Shown piece after piece: positions 54,152 to 62,315 of a stretch of 64,000 bases of DNA (positions are counted from its first letter, which is position 1; each line of letters starts with the position of its first letter). The position numbers were made by a program, and so were the translations under genes. The stretch is from Methylonatrum sp040877625. Lineage in GTDB: Bacteria; Pseudomonadota; Gammaproteobacteria; Nitrococcales; Aquisalimonadaceae. The DNA is taken from the NCBI GenBank assembly GCA_040877625.1, contig JBBDNK010000008.1:62001-126000 (forward strand), in the 5' to 3' direction. The notes beneath the pieces were generated by a model. The model made no database searches. It worked only from the letters and a program-made list of their open reading frames with translations, and had not been told where the DNA came from.

Positions 54152-54568
54152 TCAGTTGATCTTTGTGGACTTCTCTTGTGAAAAGTTGCTGGAATTTCCG
54201 CTACTGTCCGTCGCCTTGACCGCAAAGTAATACGTTTTTCCAGACTGCAATGAAGAGACGGTGGCCTCGTTGTCTTTCGTTTCAATCTTCTGCGTATAGT
54301 TCCCGCTTTTTGTGCCGTAATGAACTTCATAACCATCTATGTCACTCAGCGAAATCGGCGAACCGTCCTGACGGGTGGTTGGGGCTACCCAGGACAGCAT
54401 GATCGGGCCCGAGCTGCTCGACGGGCTGGGTGAGTTCCCGCCCGACGCACTGGAGGACTCCGATTGTTCAACGCAGCCGGCCAGCAGGACTGCCGCCGCG
54501 AATGCAAGGGCGGCACAGACAACTGTGTTACGGCGGGCAGCGTGCTCATTACGACGTGTTGTCGGCAT
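54152..54568 (-). CDS. Small lipoprotein with a fibronectin type III domain
   Basis: 138 residues. AGGAG six bases before the ATG at 54568 fixes the start. VCAALAFAAAVLLAGC is a lipoprotein signal with Cys32. A Ser/Gly/Pro-rich linker (~36-55) leads into an FN3 domain: IMLSWVAPTTRQDGSPI, IDGYEVHYGTKSGNY and SGKTYYFAVKATDSSGNSS. Such domains bind polysaccharides or proteins. It lies between the PEP-CTERM gene and the GDP-mannose gene, so a role in holding the matrix at the cell surface is likely but not proven. Confidence 0.82.
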   Translation of the reverse strand: MPTTRRNEHAARRNTVVCAALAFAAAVLLAGCVEQSESSSASGGNSPSPSSSSGPIMLSWVAPTTRQDGSPISLSDIDGYEVHYGTKSGNYTQKIETKDNEATVSSLQSGKTYYFAVKATDSSGNSSNFSQEKSTKIN

Positions 54569-54668
54569 TGACAACTCCTGGCGGTTAGCCTCTACGCGTG
54601 GTTGATGATGCGTATTCAAGGGTACGGTGCATAGGACACGAAAAATGCCAGACGTGCCACATTCACTA

Positions 54669-54703
54669 TTTGACCGAGTTCTCAATTTTGGAAGTTGGTC
54701 AAA
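54669..54703. repeat. Inverted repeat upstream of the lipoprotein gene
   Basis: TTTGACC (54669-54675) and GGTCAAA (54697-54703), perfect 7-bp arms with a 21-base spacer, about 100 bases upstream of the lipoprotein start. It could be a regulator-binding site: the arms are two turns of helix apart and so face the same side of the DNA. Confidence 0.5.
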
Positions 54704-54910
54704 AATGTCCGAGATGAAGGGTTGTCGAATAGCGACAAGTACATGAATTTGTTACAGGAGGGAGACAGCGTTGTATTATTGTGTTGCGAATTGGAGACAG
54801 TTTGGATAGTCGCGGCATTTGAATTGCCGATTTCGTATAAAAAAGGGTTGTTTACGTTTCAATTAAAACAATTTATTAATGGGATTTAAACAATCGTTTA
54901 TTGCTCAATA

Positions 54911-54953
54911 GTAATGGATTGCAAAGTCAGGTAGGAACAACACAATCCATTAC
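54911..54953. repeat. Perfect 11-bp inverted repeat downstream of the GDP-mannose gene
   Basis: GTAATGGATTG (54911-54921) and CAATCCATTAC (54943-54953), 21-base spacer. It starts ~30 bases after the stop of the minus-strand gene at 54983 and could form a terminator-like hairpin without a T-run, or mark a small mobile-element remnant. Confidence 0.6.
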
Positions 54954-54982
54954 GCATGGAAACCGGCGGCGAGCCTGCCGTG

Positions 54983-56407
54983 TCAGCAGCGGCCGTAGGA
55001 ATCTTCGAGCCGCACGATGTCATCCTCGCCCAGATAACTGCCGGTCTGAACTTCAATCAGCTCGAGAGGAATCACCCCTGGGTTTTCCAGCCTGTGGACG
55101 GTGCCTAGAGAGATGTAAGTGGACCGGTCTTCACCAATCAGGAATTGCTCGTCGCCCCGCGTGACCTTGCCGGTGCCCCGAACCACCACCCAATGCTCGG
55201 CCCGATGGTGGTGCATCTGCAGCGACAAACTACGGCCGGGCGCCACGATAATGCGCTTGACCTGAAAGCGATCAGCCTTGGCAATGCCTTCGTAACAGCC
55301 CCATGGCCGCTCGACGCGGCGATGGTTCAGTACCTCCTCGCGGCCTTCGGCGCGAAGCTGCTCAACGAGTTTTTTTACATCCTGGATGCTGTCGCGGGCA
55401 GCGACCAGCACCGCATCGGCGGTTTCCACGATGATGCAGTCCTTCATGCCGAGTGCCGCCACAAGGCGGTTTTCGGAGCGGACGTAGCAACGGCTTGCGC
55501 CATGAACGCGGGCGTCGCCGATCGTGATGTTGCCCTGTTCATCCTGCTCGGACGCGTCGTGCAGTGCGGACCAGGAGCCGAGATCGCTCCATCCCGCATC
55601 CAGGGCGACAACAGTGGCCCGTTGGGTTTTCTCCATGACGGCGTAGTCGATCGAGTCACTGGGGCAGCCGGCAAATGCGTCGGCGTCCAGGCGCAGGAAA
55701 TCGAGATCCGGAATGGCCTGATCGAGTGCCAGCCGGCAGGCATCCAGTATCGCCGGTGCGTGCTCCTGGAGCTCTTCGATGAAGCGGTCGGCCCTGAACA
55801 GGAACATGCCGCTGTTCCAGAGGTAGTCTCCGGCGGCGACATAGGCCTCGGCGGTCGCCTGGTCGGGCTTTTCGACAAACCGCTCCACCGCGGCAACCGG
55901 GTTGGCCGCGTCAATCCGCCTGGCCGCGCGGATGTAGCCGTAGCCGGTTTCCGGGTAGGTGGGACGAATGCCGAAGGTGACCAGATCCCCGCCTTGCGCC
56001 GCTGCCGCGCCGCGCGCTACCGCCTGTTGAAAGGCCGCGGTGTCGGCCATCAGGTGGTCCGATGGCATGATCAGCAGCAGGGCATCGTTCGATTCCCGCA
56101 GCAGCTTCAACGCCGCCACCGCCACACCTGGAGCGGTGTTGCGGCCGACCGGTTCAAGGATGATCGGAGGTAGCCCGCAGGGCGATTCCCGCAGTTGCTC
56201 GGCGACTAGAAAACGGTGGGCATTATTGCAGACGACCACGGGCGGACCGGCCTCCTGTAATCCGATCAGTCTGTCGACGGTCTGCTGTAGCAGCGTGCGG
56301 CCGGTGCCGGTCAGCGGCAACAACTGTTTGGGATAGTGTTCCCGGGAAAGCGGCCAGAGCCGGGTGCCTGATCCACCGGAGAGAATAATCGGAGTGATCG
56401 CCGTCAT
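54983..56407 (-). CDS. manC: Mannose-1-phosphate guanylyltransferase / mannose-6-phosphate isomerase
   Basis: 474 residues, bifunctional AlgA/XanB type. Nucleotidyltransferase ~1-280: IILSGGSGTRLWPLSREHYPKQ (signature loop with Arg and Lys), LIMPSDHLM and FVEKPDQ. Type II phosphomannose isomerase cupin ~340-470: RPWGCYEGI, GRSLSLQMHHHRAEHWVVVRGTGKV and ENPGVIPLELIEVQTGSYLGEDDI. It supplies GDP-mannose, and so mannose- or fucose-derived sugars, for the polysaccharide. The ATG at 56407 is preferred over a TTG eight codons upstream. Divergent from the eps core operon. Confidence 0.94.
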   Translation of the reverse strand: MTAITPIILSGGSGTRLWPLSREHYPKQLLPLTGTGRTLLQQTVDRLIGLQEAGPPVVVCNNAHRFLVAEQLRESPCGLPPIILEPVGRNTAPGVAVAALKLLRESNDALLLIMPSDHLMADTAAFQQAVARGAAAAQGGDLVTFGIRPTYPETGYGYIRAARRIDAANPVAAVERFVEKPDQATAEAYVAAGDYLWNSGMFLFRADRFIEELQEHAPAILDACRLALDQAIPDLDFLRLDADAFAGCPSDSIDYAVMEKTQRATVVALDAGWSDLGSWSALHDASEQDEQGNITIGDARVHGASRCYVRSENRLVAALGMKDCIIVETADAVLVAARDSIQDVKKLVEQLRAEGREEVLNHRRVERPWGCYEGIAKADRFQVKRIIVAPGRSLSLQMHHHRAEHWVVVRGTGKVTRGDEQFLIGEDRSTYISLGTVHRLENPGVIPLELIEVQTGSYLGEDDIVRLEDSYGRC

Positions 56408-56635
56408 GATTTTCGCGCATCCATGTTGCAACGTGTTTGGGCTGTTTGCCGCCCATAATAGGCCATTCGCACTGCCGCTTGTGAAATCGATGGCAATGGT
56501 CTAAGTTTCCTCCTCACCAGCATTGCTTCACGATTGACTGCACTGCGTTAGTTTCTGCCTGGCAGGGATGGTTTATTCAACCGGCCCGCCGCTGCGGGTC
56601 AGCCAGGTTTAATCCATGTTCAGGGTGGAACATAC
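56408..56635. promoter_or_regulatory. Divergent promoter region of manC and the eps core
   Basis: 228 bases with no gene. TTGACT occurs at 56534-56539 on the plus strand without a good -10; CCCGC-CGCT-GCGGG (56585-56598) is a small dyad in the eps leader. No sigma-54 element of correct spacing was found. Confidence 0.35.
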
Positions 56636-57826
56636 ATGATTCGCCTGTTCAATCACTACGTGCCGCGCAGCGCTCTGGTGATCGCTGGTTTCACAGCCTT
56701 AATCCTCGTGTTTTTGATCTACCTGGTCCTTTTGTTATGGCCAGGTCACGCCCGTTACCCGGTCTGGGTAGGTCTGGCCGCCGCATTACTGGTCGTCACT
56801 CTTGAAAGGCTGTCCATCTTCCGCTGGAAGGGCGGCGTGCCGGCGCTCCCCGGCCGCGCCCTGGTGCTGGGCGCCGGAACCAGGGCCGCGCAGGTGGATG
56901 CGCAGGGTAGTCGCGGCGCCGGCACCACGCGGTCGATTGTCGGCTATCTGCCGATCAACGAAGTCCACTGTGACGTACCGGCGGATCGCATCGTGGCGCG
57001 CGGCGCCGGCGAGAGCCTGTGGCAGCTGGCGCACCGCTACGCGGTCACCGAGATCATTGTTGGCGTCCGGGAGCGGCGCAATGGAGGCCTGCCGATTCAG
57101 GATCTGCTGGAGTGCAAGCTTCGTGGCATCCGGGTGACGGATCTGTCGTCGTTCTTCGAGCGTGAGGAAGGGCAAGTGCCGCTGGAGTCCCTGAATTCCA
57201 GCTGGCTGATATTTGGCGACGGTTTCCGCAGGGGCTGGTGGCGAAGCCTCTCCAAGCGCCTGTTCGACGTGCTGTTCAGCGTCGTACTGCTGATAATCGC
57301 ATCTCCGGTCATGCTGATGGCCGCGTTGGCCATCCTTTTAACCATGGGCCGGCCGATTCTTTACTGGCAGGAGCGCGTCGGCCAGGACGGCCAGGTGTTC
57401 CATATCTGCAAGTTCCGCAGCATGCGCAAGGACGCCGAAGGCGACGGCAAGGCGCGCTGGGCGCAACAGAACGATAATCGCGTGACGCCTCTCGGTCGGA
57501 TTCTGCGAAAACTGCGGATCGATGAATTGCCTCAGATATACAACGTTCTGATTGGAGAGATGAGTTTTGTGGGGCCGCGTCCCGAGCGGCCGCAGTTCGT
57601 CAGCAAGCTGGCACGGGAACTACCGTTTTACCATACGCGTCACAGCGTCAAACCGGGTATCACCGGATGGGCGCAGGTCTGTTACCCCTATGCGGCGTCG
57701 CTGGAGGCTACGCGCGGAAAGCTGCAGTACGACCTCTACTACGTCAAGAACGGCGGCCTGCTCCTGGATCTGGGCATTCTGCTGCGCACCGTCGAGGTTG
57801 TGCTTTGGGGGCGCGGGTCGCGATGA
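56636..57826 (+). CDS. PEP-CTERM-associated initiating sugar transferase (polyprenyl-phosphate hexose-1-phosphate transferase)
   Basis: 396 residues. Two N-terminal helices (~14-36 and 43-58), fewer than the four of the full-length family, then a redox-like alpha/beta region (~70-190) and the catalytic domain from ~202: KRLFDVLFSVVLLIIASPVMLM (re-entrant helix), ERVGQDGQVFHICKFRSM and RIDELPQIYNVLIGEMSFVGPRPERP with the Asp-Glu pair. It transfers sugar-1-phosphate from a UDP-sugar to undecaprenyl phosphate and so starts the repeat unit. First gene of the eps core operon. Confidence 0.92.
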   Translation: MIRLFNHYVPRSALVIAGFTALILVFLIYLVLLLWPGHARYPVWVGLAAALLVVTLERLSIFRWKGGVPALPGRALVLGAGTRAAQVDAQGSRGAGTTRSIVGYLPINEVHCDVPADRIVARGAGESLWQLAHRYAVTEIIVGVRERRNGGLPIQDLLECKLRGIRVTDLSSFFEREEGQVPLESLNSSWLIFGDGFRRGWWRSLSKRLFDVLFSVVLLIIASPVMLMAALAILLTMGRPILYWQERVGQDGQVFHICKFRSMRKDAEGDGKARWAQQNDNRVTPLGRILRKLRIDELPQIYNVLIGEMSFVGPRPERPQFVSKLARELPFYHTRHSVKPGITGWAQVCYPYAASLEATRGKLQYDLYYVKNGGLLLDLGILLRTVEVVLWGRGSR

Positions 57827-57873
57827 GACCGGCTCTGACGCTGATATCCGCCATCTGCGAGAGGGATACTCAC

Positions 57874-58515
57874 GTGTTGAAAACATCGGATGTTCACTGG
57901 CTGTCCGTACCCTTGTTGCTGTTGACCCTCCTGCTGAGCGGGTGCGGGACGACATCCGCCGGTTCGCCGCCGGCCGAGGACATGGACGACGTCGACTACT
58001 TCTCTCCGAGCACGTATCAGATCGGCATCGATGATCTGGTCGAGATAGCGGTCTGGAGAAACCCGGATCTTTCGGTGGTACTCCCCGTTCGTCCGGACGG
58101 CATGATTTCGGTTCCCCTTGTCGGTGACGTGAAGGCGGGCGGTGAAACGCCCTACAACGTCGGCAAGGATATCGAGCAGGCCATGAAGGAGTTTATCCGC
58201 GAGCCCAAGGTGACGGTGCTGGTCCGGGAGCTGCGTAGCAACGAGTACCTTTACCGGGTACGCGTGACGGGCGCCGTGACGACGCCGTTGTCGGCCCCGC
58301 ACAGAGCCGGCATGACGGTGCTGGATCTGGTGCTTGATGCGGGCGGCATTACCGAGTTTGCCGCGCCTGGCCGTGCCCGGCTGTACCGCCGTATCGAAGG
58401 TGAAACCCAGGTATTCGCCGTCCGGTTGCAAGGCATTCTGGAAGACGGCGATCTGAGCACGAACTACAGCCTCCGGCCGGGAGACATTGTGTCAATTCCC
58501 GAGCGGATGTTCTGA
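57874..58515 (+). CDS. Polysaccharide export lipoprotein (Wza-like, PEP-CTERM type)
   Basis: 213 residues from the GTG at 57874, chosen because GAGAGGG lies eight bases upstream and the start opens directly on a lipoprotein signal (LSVPLLLLTLLLSGC, Cys24). An ATG overlapping the previous stop at 57823 would add 17 residues in front of the signal. Poly_export domain ~46-130 (YQIGIDDLVEIAVWRNPDLS, RPDGMISVPLVGDV) and an SLBB-like region (YRVRVTGAVTTPLSAPHRAGMTVLDLVLDAGGI). It forms the outer-membrane/periplasmic channel for glycan export. Confidence 0.92.
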   Translation: MLKTSDVHWLSVPLLLLTLLLSGCGTTSAGSPPAEDMDDVDYFSPSTYQIGIDDLVEIAVWRNPDLSVVLPVRPDGMISVPLVGDVKAGGETPYNVGKDIEQAMKEFIREPKVTVLVRELRSNEYLYRVRVTGAVTTPLSAPHRAGMTVLDLVLDAGGITEFAAPGRARLYRRIEGETQVFAVRLQGILEDGDLSTNYSLRPGDIVSIPERMF

Positions 58516-58540
58516 GGCACGGAGTGCAGGAGACCACGGT

Positions 58541-60088
58541 ATGGAAGCCGAACTCGAACAGAAAATCCGCCTGTTGTTCAAGGAGGCTTATCAGCGAAAG
58601 CTGCTTATTGCATCGGCTTTTCTGGTGATTTGCCTGCTGGTGACCGGCGCGGGCGTTTTCTGGCCCAAGAGTTTTGCATCTTCAACGACCCTGCTCGTGG
58701 AAGAAAAGAACATCATCGACCCACAGGCGGCCAATCGTCCGGACCGCCCGGATGCGGCGGATCAGGTCAGAAACGTGCGCCAGATCCTGTCCAGCCGAAC
58801 GCTGCTGGAACCGCTGCTGCGCGCTGGCGGCTGGGTTAACGACGGCACGACCCCACTGCAGCTGGAAGAACACCTGGATGCGTTCCAGCGGCGCATAACG
58901 GTGGAGAGCCCCGCATCCAACCTGGTTCGAATCACCTTCAATGACGGCGACCCGGAAAGGGCCTACCGGACCACGCGCAGGCTGGGTGCGCTGGTCATTG
59001 AGAGAATGCACGGTGCTCGCCTTGGCCAGAGCCGCGCGGCCTACGCGTTCATCGACCGGCAGGTACAGGCCTACGGCCGGGAACTCAAAGAGAGCAGGGC
59101 GATGCTGGACGCGCTCCGTGAGCAAAGCCCGCTTGCGCATCCCGGCGCCGAGGAACAGGCAGCCGAGCGCGCCGCCCGGCTGCAGGAGCAGGTCGACAAC
59201 CTGGTCCAGCAGCTGCGGGAAGCCAGAATTACGGAGCGGACCCTGTCCGCGCAGCTGTCCGGGGAGGCCGATAGCGCCGCGACGGGCGGGGGAGGGAGCA
59301 TTTACGGCCAGCAGCTGGCGGAACTTCGCGAGCGGCTCAGGCAGCTGCGGCTGGTTTATACCGATTCGTATCCCGATGTGATCGGCCTGCGACAGGAGAT
59401 CGCTGAACTGGAGTCTGCCGCCGCGCAGGCACGCGACGGTGGTCAGGGCGGTGGATTGAGTGCCGGGGACCGGCAGCGCCTGATCTCCGAGCGGGCGCGG
59501 GATAACCCGGTGTTCCAGCAGCTGCAGCAGGAACTGTATGAAACCAGAACGTTGGTCGAGAGGCTGGACACCCGGCTTGCCTCCCAGCAGGAGCGGCTTC
59601 TGAAGGCACGGGAGCAGGAGCGTCAGGCGCAGGCCCTGCGGGATCAGGTCGAACGGCTCACCCGGGATCACGCGATGAACCGGGACATCCATCAGGACCT
59701 GCTGCGCCGGCGTGAAAACGCCCGGGTCTCGATGACGCTGGACGACGAGCAGCAACCGTTTACGCTGCGCGTCAGTGAACCGGCCTACCTTCCTCACCAG
59801 CCGTCGGGCCCCAGGCTCTTGCAGTTTGCCGCCGGAAGCGTGGTTGCGGGTGCAAGCGTGCCGTTGTCACTGCTGTTTCTGTTCTTGCTTATTGATCCCC
59901 GCGTGCGTACCGACGGTGGGTTGCCGGAGCCCTGCGCGCGCAGGCTGCTTGAGGTGATTCCCCACGTCAGTACGCGGCGGGAGCGGCTGACGGACGGCTT
60001 CAAGCTCGCTGTAACGCTGTTCATTGTCATGTTCGGCATCGGCGGCGTGCTGGCCATTCTTGCGCTTCGCTACTTCGGGCAGCTATGA
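58541..60088 (+). CDS. Chain-length determinant protein (Wzz-like, PEP-CTERM type)
   Basis: 515 residues. A helix at ~20-42 and another at ~430-450, with a third at the very end (~488-512), bracket a large periplasmic part. SSTTLLVEEKNIIDP is the typical Wzz beginning. Residues ~160-400 are strongly coiled-coil (ALREQ, AARLQEQVDNLVQQLREARI, LVERLDTRLASQQERLLKAREQERQAQ). SEPAYLPHQPSGPRLL is the Pro-rich loop before the C-terminal helix. It sets the polymer length together with the kinase-like protein encoded next. GGAG eight bases before the ATG. Confidence 0.93.
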   Translation: MEAELEQKIRLLFKEAYQRKLLIASAFLVICLLVTGAGVFWPKSFASSTTLLVEEKNIIDPQAANRPDRPDAADQVRNVRQILSSRTLLEPLLRAGGWVNDGTTPLQLEEHLDAFQRRITVESPASNLVRITFNDGDPERAYRTTRRLGALVIERMHGARLGQSRAAYAFIDRQVQAYGRELKESRAMLDALREQSPLAHPGAEEQAAERAARLQEQVDNLVQQLREARITERTLSAQLSGEADSAATGGGGSIYGQQLAELRERLRQLRLVYTDSYPDVIGLRQEIAELESAAAQARDGGQGGGLSAGDRQRLISERARDNPVFQQLQQELYETRTLVERLDTRLASQQERLLKAREQERQAQALRDQVERLTRDHAMNRDIHQDLLRRRENARVSMTLDDEQQPFTLRVSEPAYLPHQPSGPRLLQFAAGSVVAGASVPLSLLFLFLLIDPRVRTDGGLPEPCARRLLEVIPHVSTRRERLTDGFKLAVTLFIVMFGIGGVLAILALRYFGQL

Positions 60089-60101
60089 GGGAGACGCGAC
60101 C

Positions 60102-60905
60102 ATGAGCAAGATAGAAGAAGCCATGCAGCGCCTTGAAGCGGAACGCGCGCTGCGGGGCAGCAGCCTGCCCCTTGACGGCAAGCCCTGGGGCGGCGGTCTG
60201 CAGGAGACTGCGTCCACGATCGCGCGAATGTGCGAACCGCGTCTACGCACCCACGACGAGTTGGACCACGACCGGATTATCTGCCCTGGCGGCAGGAACC
60301 CCAGGGCGGTGAACGCCTTTCGCCAGCTCAGAACGAGCCTGTTGCGGCACAGCGAGAACAGAAACTTCGTGCTGCTGGTTTCCGGCGTCGGGCGGCGCGC
60401 CGGTGCCTCGTTCGCGGCGAGTAACCTCGCCGCCGCCTTCGCCCTGGACGAGACCATGACCGCGCTGCTCATCGACTGCAACCTGAGCCGGCCCGACACG
60501 TCACGGCTGGTGCTCGACGCCGAGGAGCAGGAGCCGGCCGGGCTGACCGATTTGCTGGAGGGAGAGGTCGCGGACATGGCGCATGTCATCCACCCGACCG
60601 GCATACCGCGTCTGCGGGTGATGCCGGTCGGCAGCCGCGGTCGGCACGTCAGAGAGTTCTTCACGTCCAAGCGGCTGCCGGTGATGTTCCGCGAACTGGC
60701 CAGCCGGTACCCGGACAGGTACATCATCCTCGACGCGCCGCCCATCGATGAAAGTGCCGATGCGCGAATACTTGCAAACCTCTCCAACATGGTGCTGCTG
60801 GTTGTGCCCTATGGGCGGGTCACGGCGGTGCAGATCGAGTCGGCGGTCGCAGCCATCCCCGGTGATCGATACGTAGGCAGTATCGTCAACAACGAACCCG
60901 CCTGA
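60102..60905 (+). CDS. XrtA-type tyrosine autokinase homologue with degenerate Walker A
   Basis: 267 residues, GAGGGAG eight bases before the ATG. Overall it matches the BY-kinase partner of Wzz-like proteins: NAFRQLRTSLL, then LLVSGVGRRAGASFAASNLAAAFA, LLIDCNLSRPDTSRLV (Walker A') and YIILDAPPIDESADARIL (Walker B). The Walker A lysine is missing: positions 95-104 read GVGRRAGASF. The second Asp of A' is Asn. No tyrosine cluster ends the protein, which stops at IVNNEPA. It may bind nucleotide weakly and regulate chain length without phosphorylation. Confidence 0.86.
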   Translation: MSKIEEAMQRLEAERALRGSSLPLDGKPWGGGLQETASTIARMCEPRLRTHDELDHDRIICPGGRNPRAVNAFRQLRTSLLRHSENRNFVLLVSGVGRRAGASFAASNLAAAFALDETMTALLIDCNLSRPDTSRLVLDAEEQEPAGLTDLLEGEVADMAHVIHPTGIPRLRVMPVGSRGRHVREFFTSKRLPVMFRELASRYPDRYIILDAPPIDESADARILANLSNMVLLVVPYGRVTAVQIESAVAAIPGDRYVGSIVNNEPA

Positions 60906-60955
60906 ACGTGTCGCTGCGGGACAGGGATTTTCATTGCCATGGAGGGAGGCTATCG

Positions 60956-62287
60956 ATGCGGATTCGACAACCACGGCGCGCAGTGGAGCCTGTTCATGCG
61001 GTTCGCTGCTGCCCGGCATGGTTGGGCATGGCGGGCCTGCTCCCGGTCTTGGGCATGTTCCCTCCGTTTGCTGCCGCGGTGGACTACAGTTACGAGCTTG
61101 GCGTGGGCATGGAGTACACCGATAATGTCGATCGCGCGCCTCCCGGCAATGCACGGCACGACTGGATAGTGCTGGGCGGCCTTAGCGGGTGGCTGGACAC
61201 GCAGACTTCGGAACTGCGGGCGAATCTCGAAGGTGATCTGACGTATCCGCATTATCTGCGCGACACCACTAACGGCTCGCTGCGTGGCCACATCGCGCTC
61301 GCGTCCGCATGGGAGCCGCTGCCTGAAAGGCTGGTGCTGCGTTTGCAGAACCGCTATCAGGACGTCGTGATCGATGAGCGCGAACCGCTGTCGCCGAGGA
61401 ATCGGGAACAGGCCAACGCAACCCTGGTCGGACCGGACCTGATCGTCCGGTTATCCCCGGTGGACAGGGTTGTGATCGGCGCCCGCTACGGCTACACCTA
61501 CTTCGAGGAAAGCGCCGACAATAACCGCGGTGTCGCCGCGCTCACCTGGGAGCATCGCCTGTCGCCGCGCACCGAGCTGACATTGGATACCTCTTACCAG
61601 GACGTGCGTTTCGAGGGCAGCGATACCGTGGATTTCGACCGGGTTGACGGCAGGCTGGGCATCACCCACCAGCTGCGCGGCTCCGAGCTTCGCCTGTCAT
61701 CCGGGCATTACAGCATCGACAGACAGGACCGCTCGAACGTGGACGGCCTGGAGTGGGAGCTGGGCTGGGACATGAAGCTGGGTTCCGTCATGCGCCTGGA
61801 CCTGAGCGCCGCCCACGATACGCTGGATGCCGGCAGCCGCCTGCTGACCTCGGGTGGGCAGGCGCTCACGCTGGGCGGCATAAACACCGCTTTCAGCGAT
61901 GATCTCCTGACGGCGACCCGCTATGCGGCCGTCCTGCGTCGGGAGACCGTGCCCTGGCGCTATGCCCTGGCCGGGACCTATGTGGATGAAGATTTCGAGG
62001 ACACCGACCAGGACCGCATCCTCCGCACGCTGCGGGCGGCCGTGTCGTTCCGGCTGACGCGCGACCTGAACGCGAACGCGTCGGCGCAGTACGCGGAGTT
62101 CCGTTACGGTGCGGATGGCCGCGTGGACGACGATACTTACGCGAGCGTGGGCCTGCGCCGCGCATTCGGGCGGCATGTATTTGCCGAGCTTGAGTACGGT
62201 TACGCGGACCGTCGCAGTACCAACGACGCAGCGGAATTCAACGAGAACGTTGTCCGCCTGTTTGTCGGTTACGCACGTCTACCCTGA
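60956..62287 (+). CDS. Outer-membrane beta-barrel protein (BBP2-like), PEP-CTERM system
   Basis: 443 residues. GGAGG six bases before the ATG at 60956 fixes the start. Signal sequence to ~41 (MAGLLPVLGMFPPFAAA). The mature start YSYELGVGMEYTDNVDRAPPG is typical of this barrel family, followed by many alternating strands (LRANLEGDLTYPHY, VVIGARYGYTYFEES, ELTLDTSYQDVRFEG) to a C-terminal VRLFVGYARLP. Likely the outer-membrane partner of the export lipoprotein. A different barrel gene ends at 1124. Confidence 0.87.
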   Translation: MRIRQPRRAVEPVHAVRCCPAWLGMAGLLPVLGMFPPFAAAVDYSYELGVGMEYTDNVDRAPPGNARHDWIVLGGLSGWLDTQTSELRANLEGDLTYPHYLRDTTNGSLRGHIALASAWEPLPERLVLRLQNRYQDVVIDEREPLSPRNREQANATLVGPDLIVRLSPVDRVVIGARYGYTYFEESADNNRGVAALTWEHRLSPRTELTLDTSYQDVRFEGSDTVDFDRVDGRLGITHQLRGSELRLSSGHYSIDRQDRSNVDGLEWELGWDMKLGSVMRLDLSAAHDTLDAGSRLLTSGGQALTLGGINTAFSDDLLTATRYAAVLRRETVPWRYALAGTYVDEDFEDTDQDRILRTLRAAVSFRLTRDLNANASAQYAEFRYGADGRVDDDTYASVGLRRAFGRHVFAELEYGYADRRSTNDAAEFNENVVRLFVGYARLP

Positions 62288-62315
62288 AACCTTCGGCAAG
62301 GACGCTCTGTCGACC

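Larger units (their letters stand above)
54569..54982. other. 414-bp AT-rich gap with two long inverted repeats
   Basis: No convincing gene: a 64-codon plus-strand frame at 54695-54889 begins at TTG and has no ribosome site. The segment is strikingly AT-rich. It contains two separate perfect inverted repeats (54669-54703 and 54911-54953), both with 21-base spacers. It must also hold the promoter of the lipoprotein gene; a TGGCAC on the minus strand (complement 54654-54659) lacks a properly spaced -12 element. Confidence 0.55.

Noticed and set aside
54643..54659. TGGCAC on the minus strand upstream of the lipoprotein gene
   Set aside because: The following GC is only eight bases away, so the -12 half does not fit. 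Without that it is only a hexamer match.
54695..54889. 64-codon AT-rich frame in the 54.6-55.0 kb gap
   Set aside because: TTG start without ribosome site, no recognisable features, and it crosses one of the inverted repeats.
60102..60905. Reading this gene as a ParA/MinD or flagellar MinD-like ATPase
   Set aside because: The NAFRQLRTSLL lead-in and the position after a Wzz-like gene are those of BY-kinases; MinD-type proteins keep the Walker lysines.
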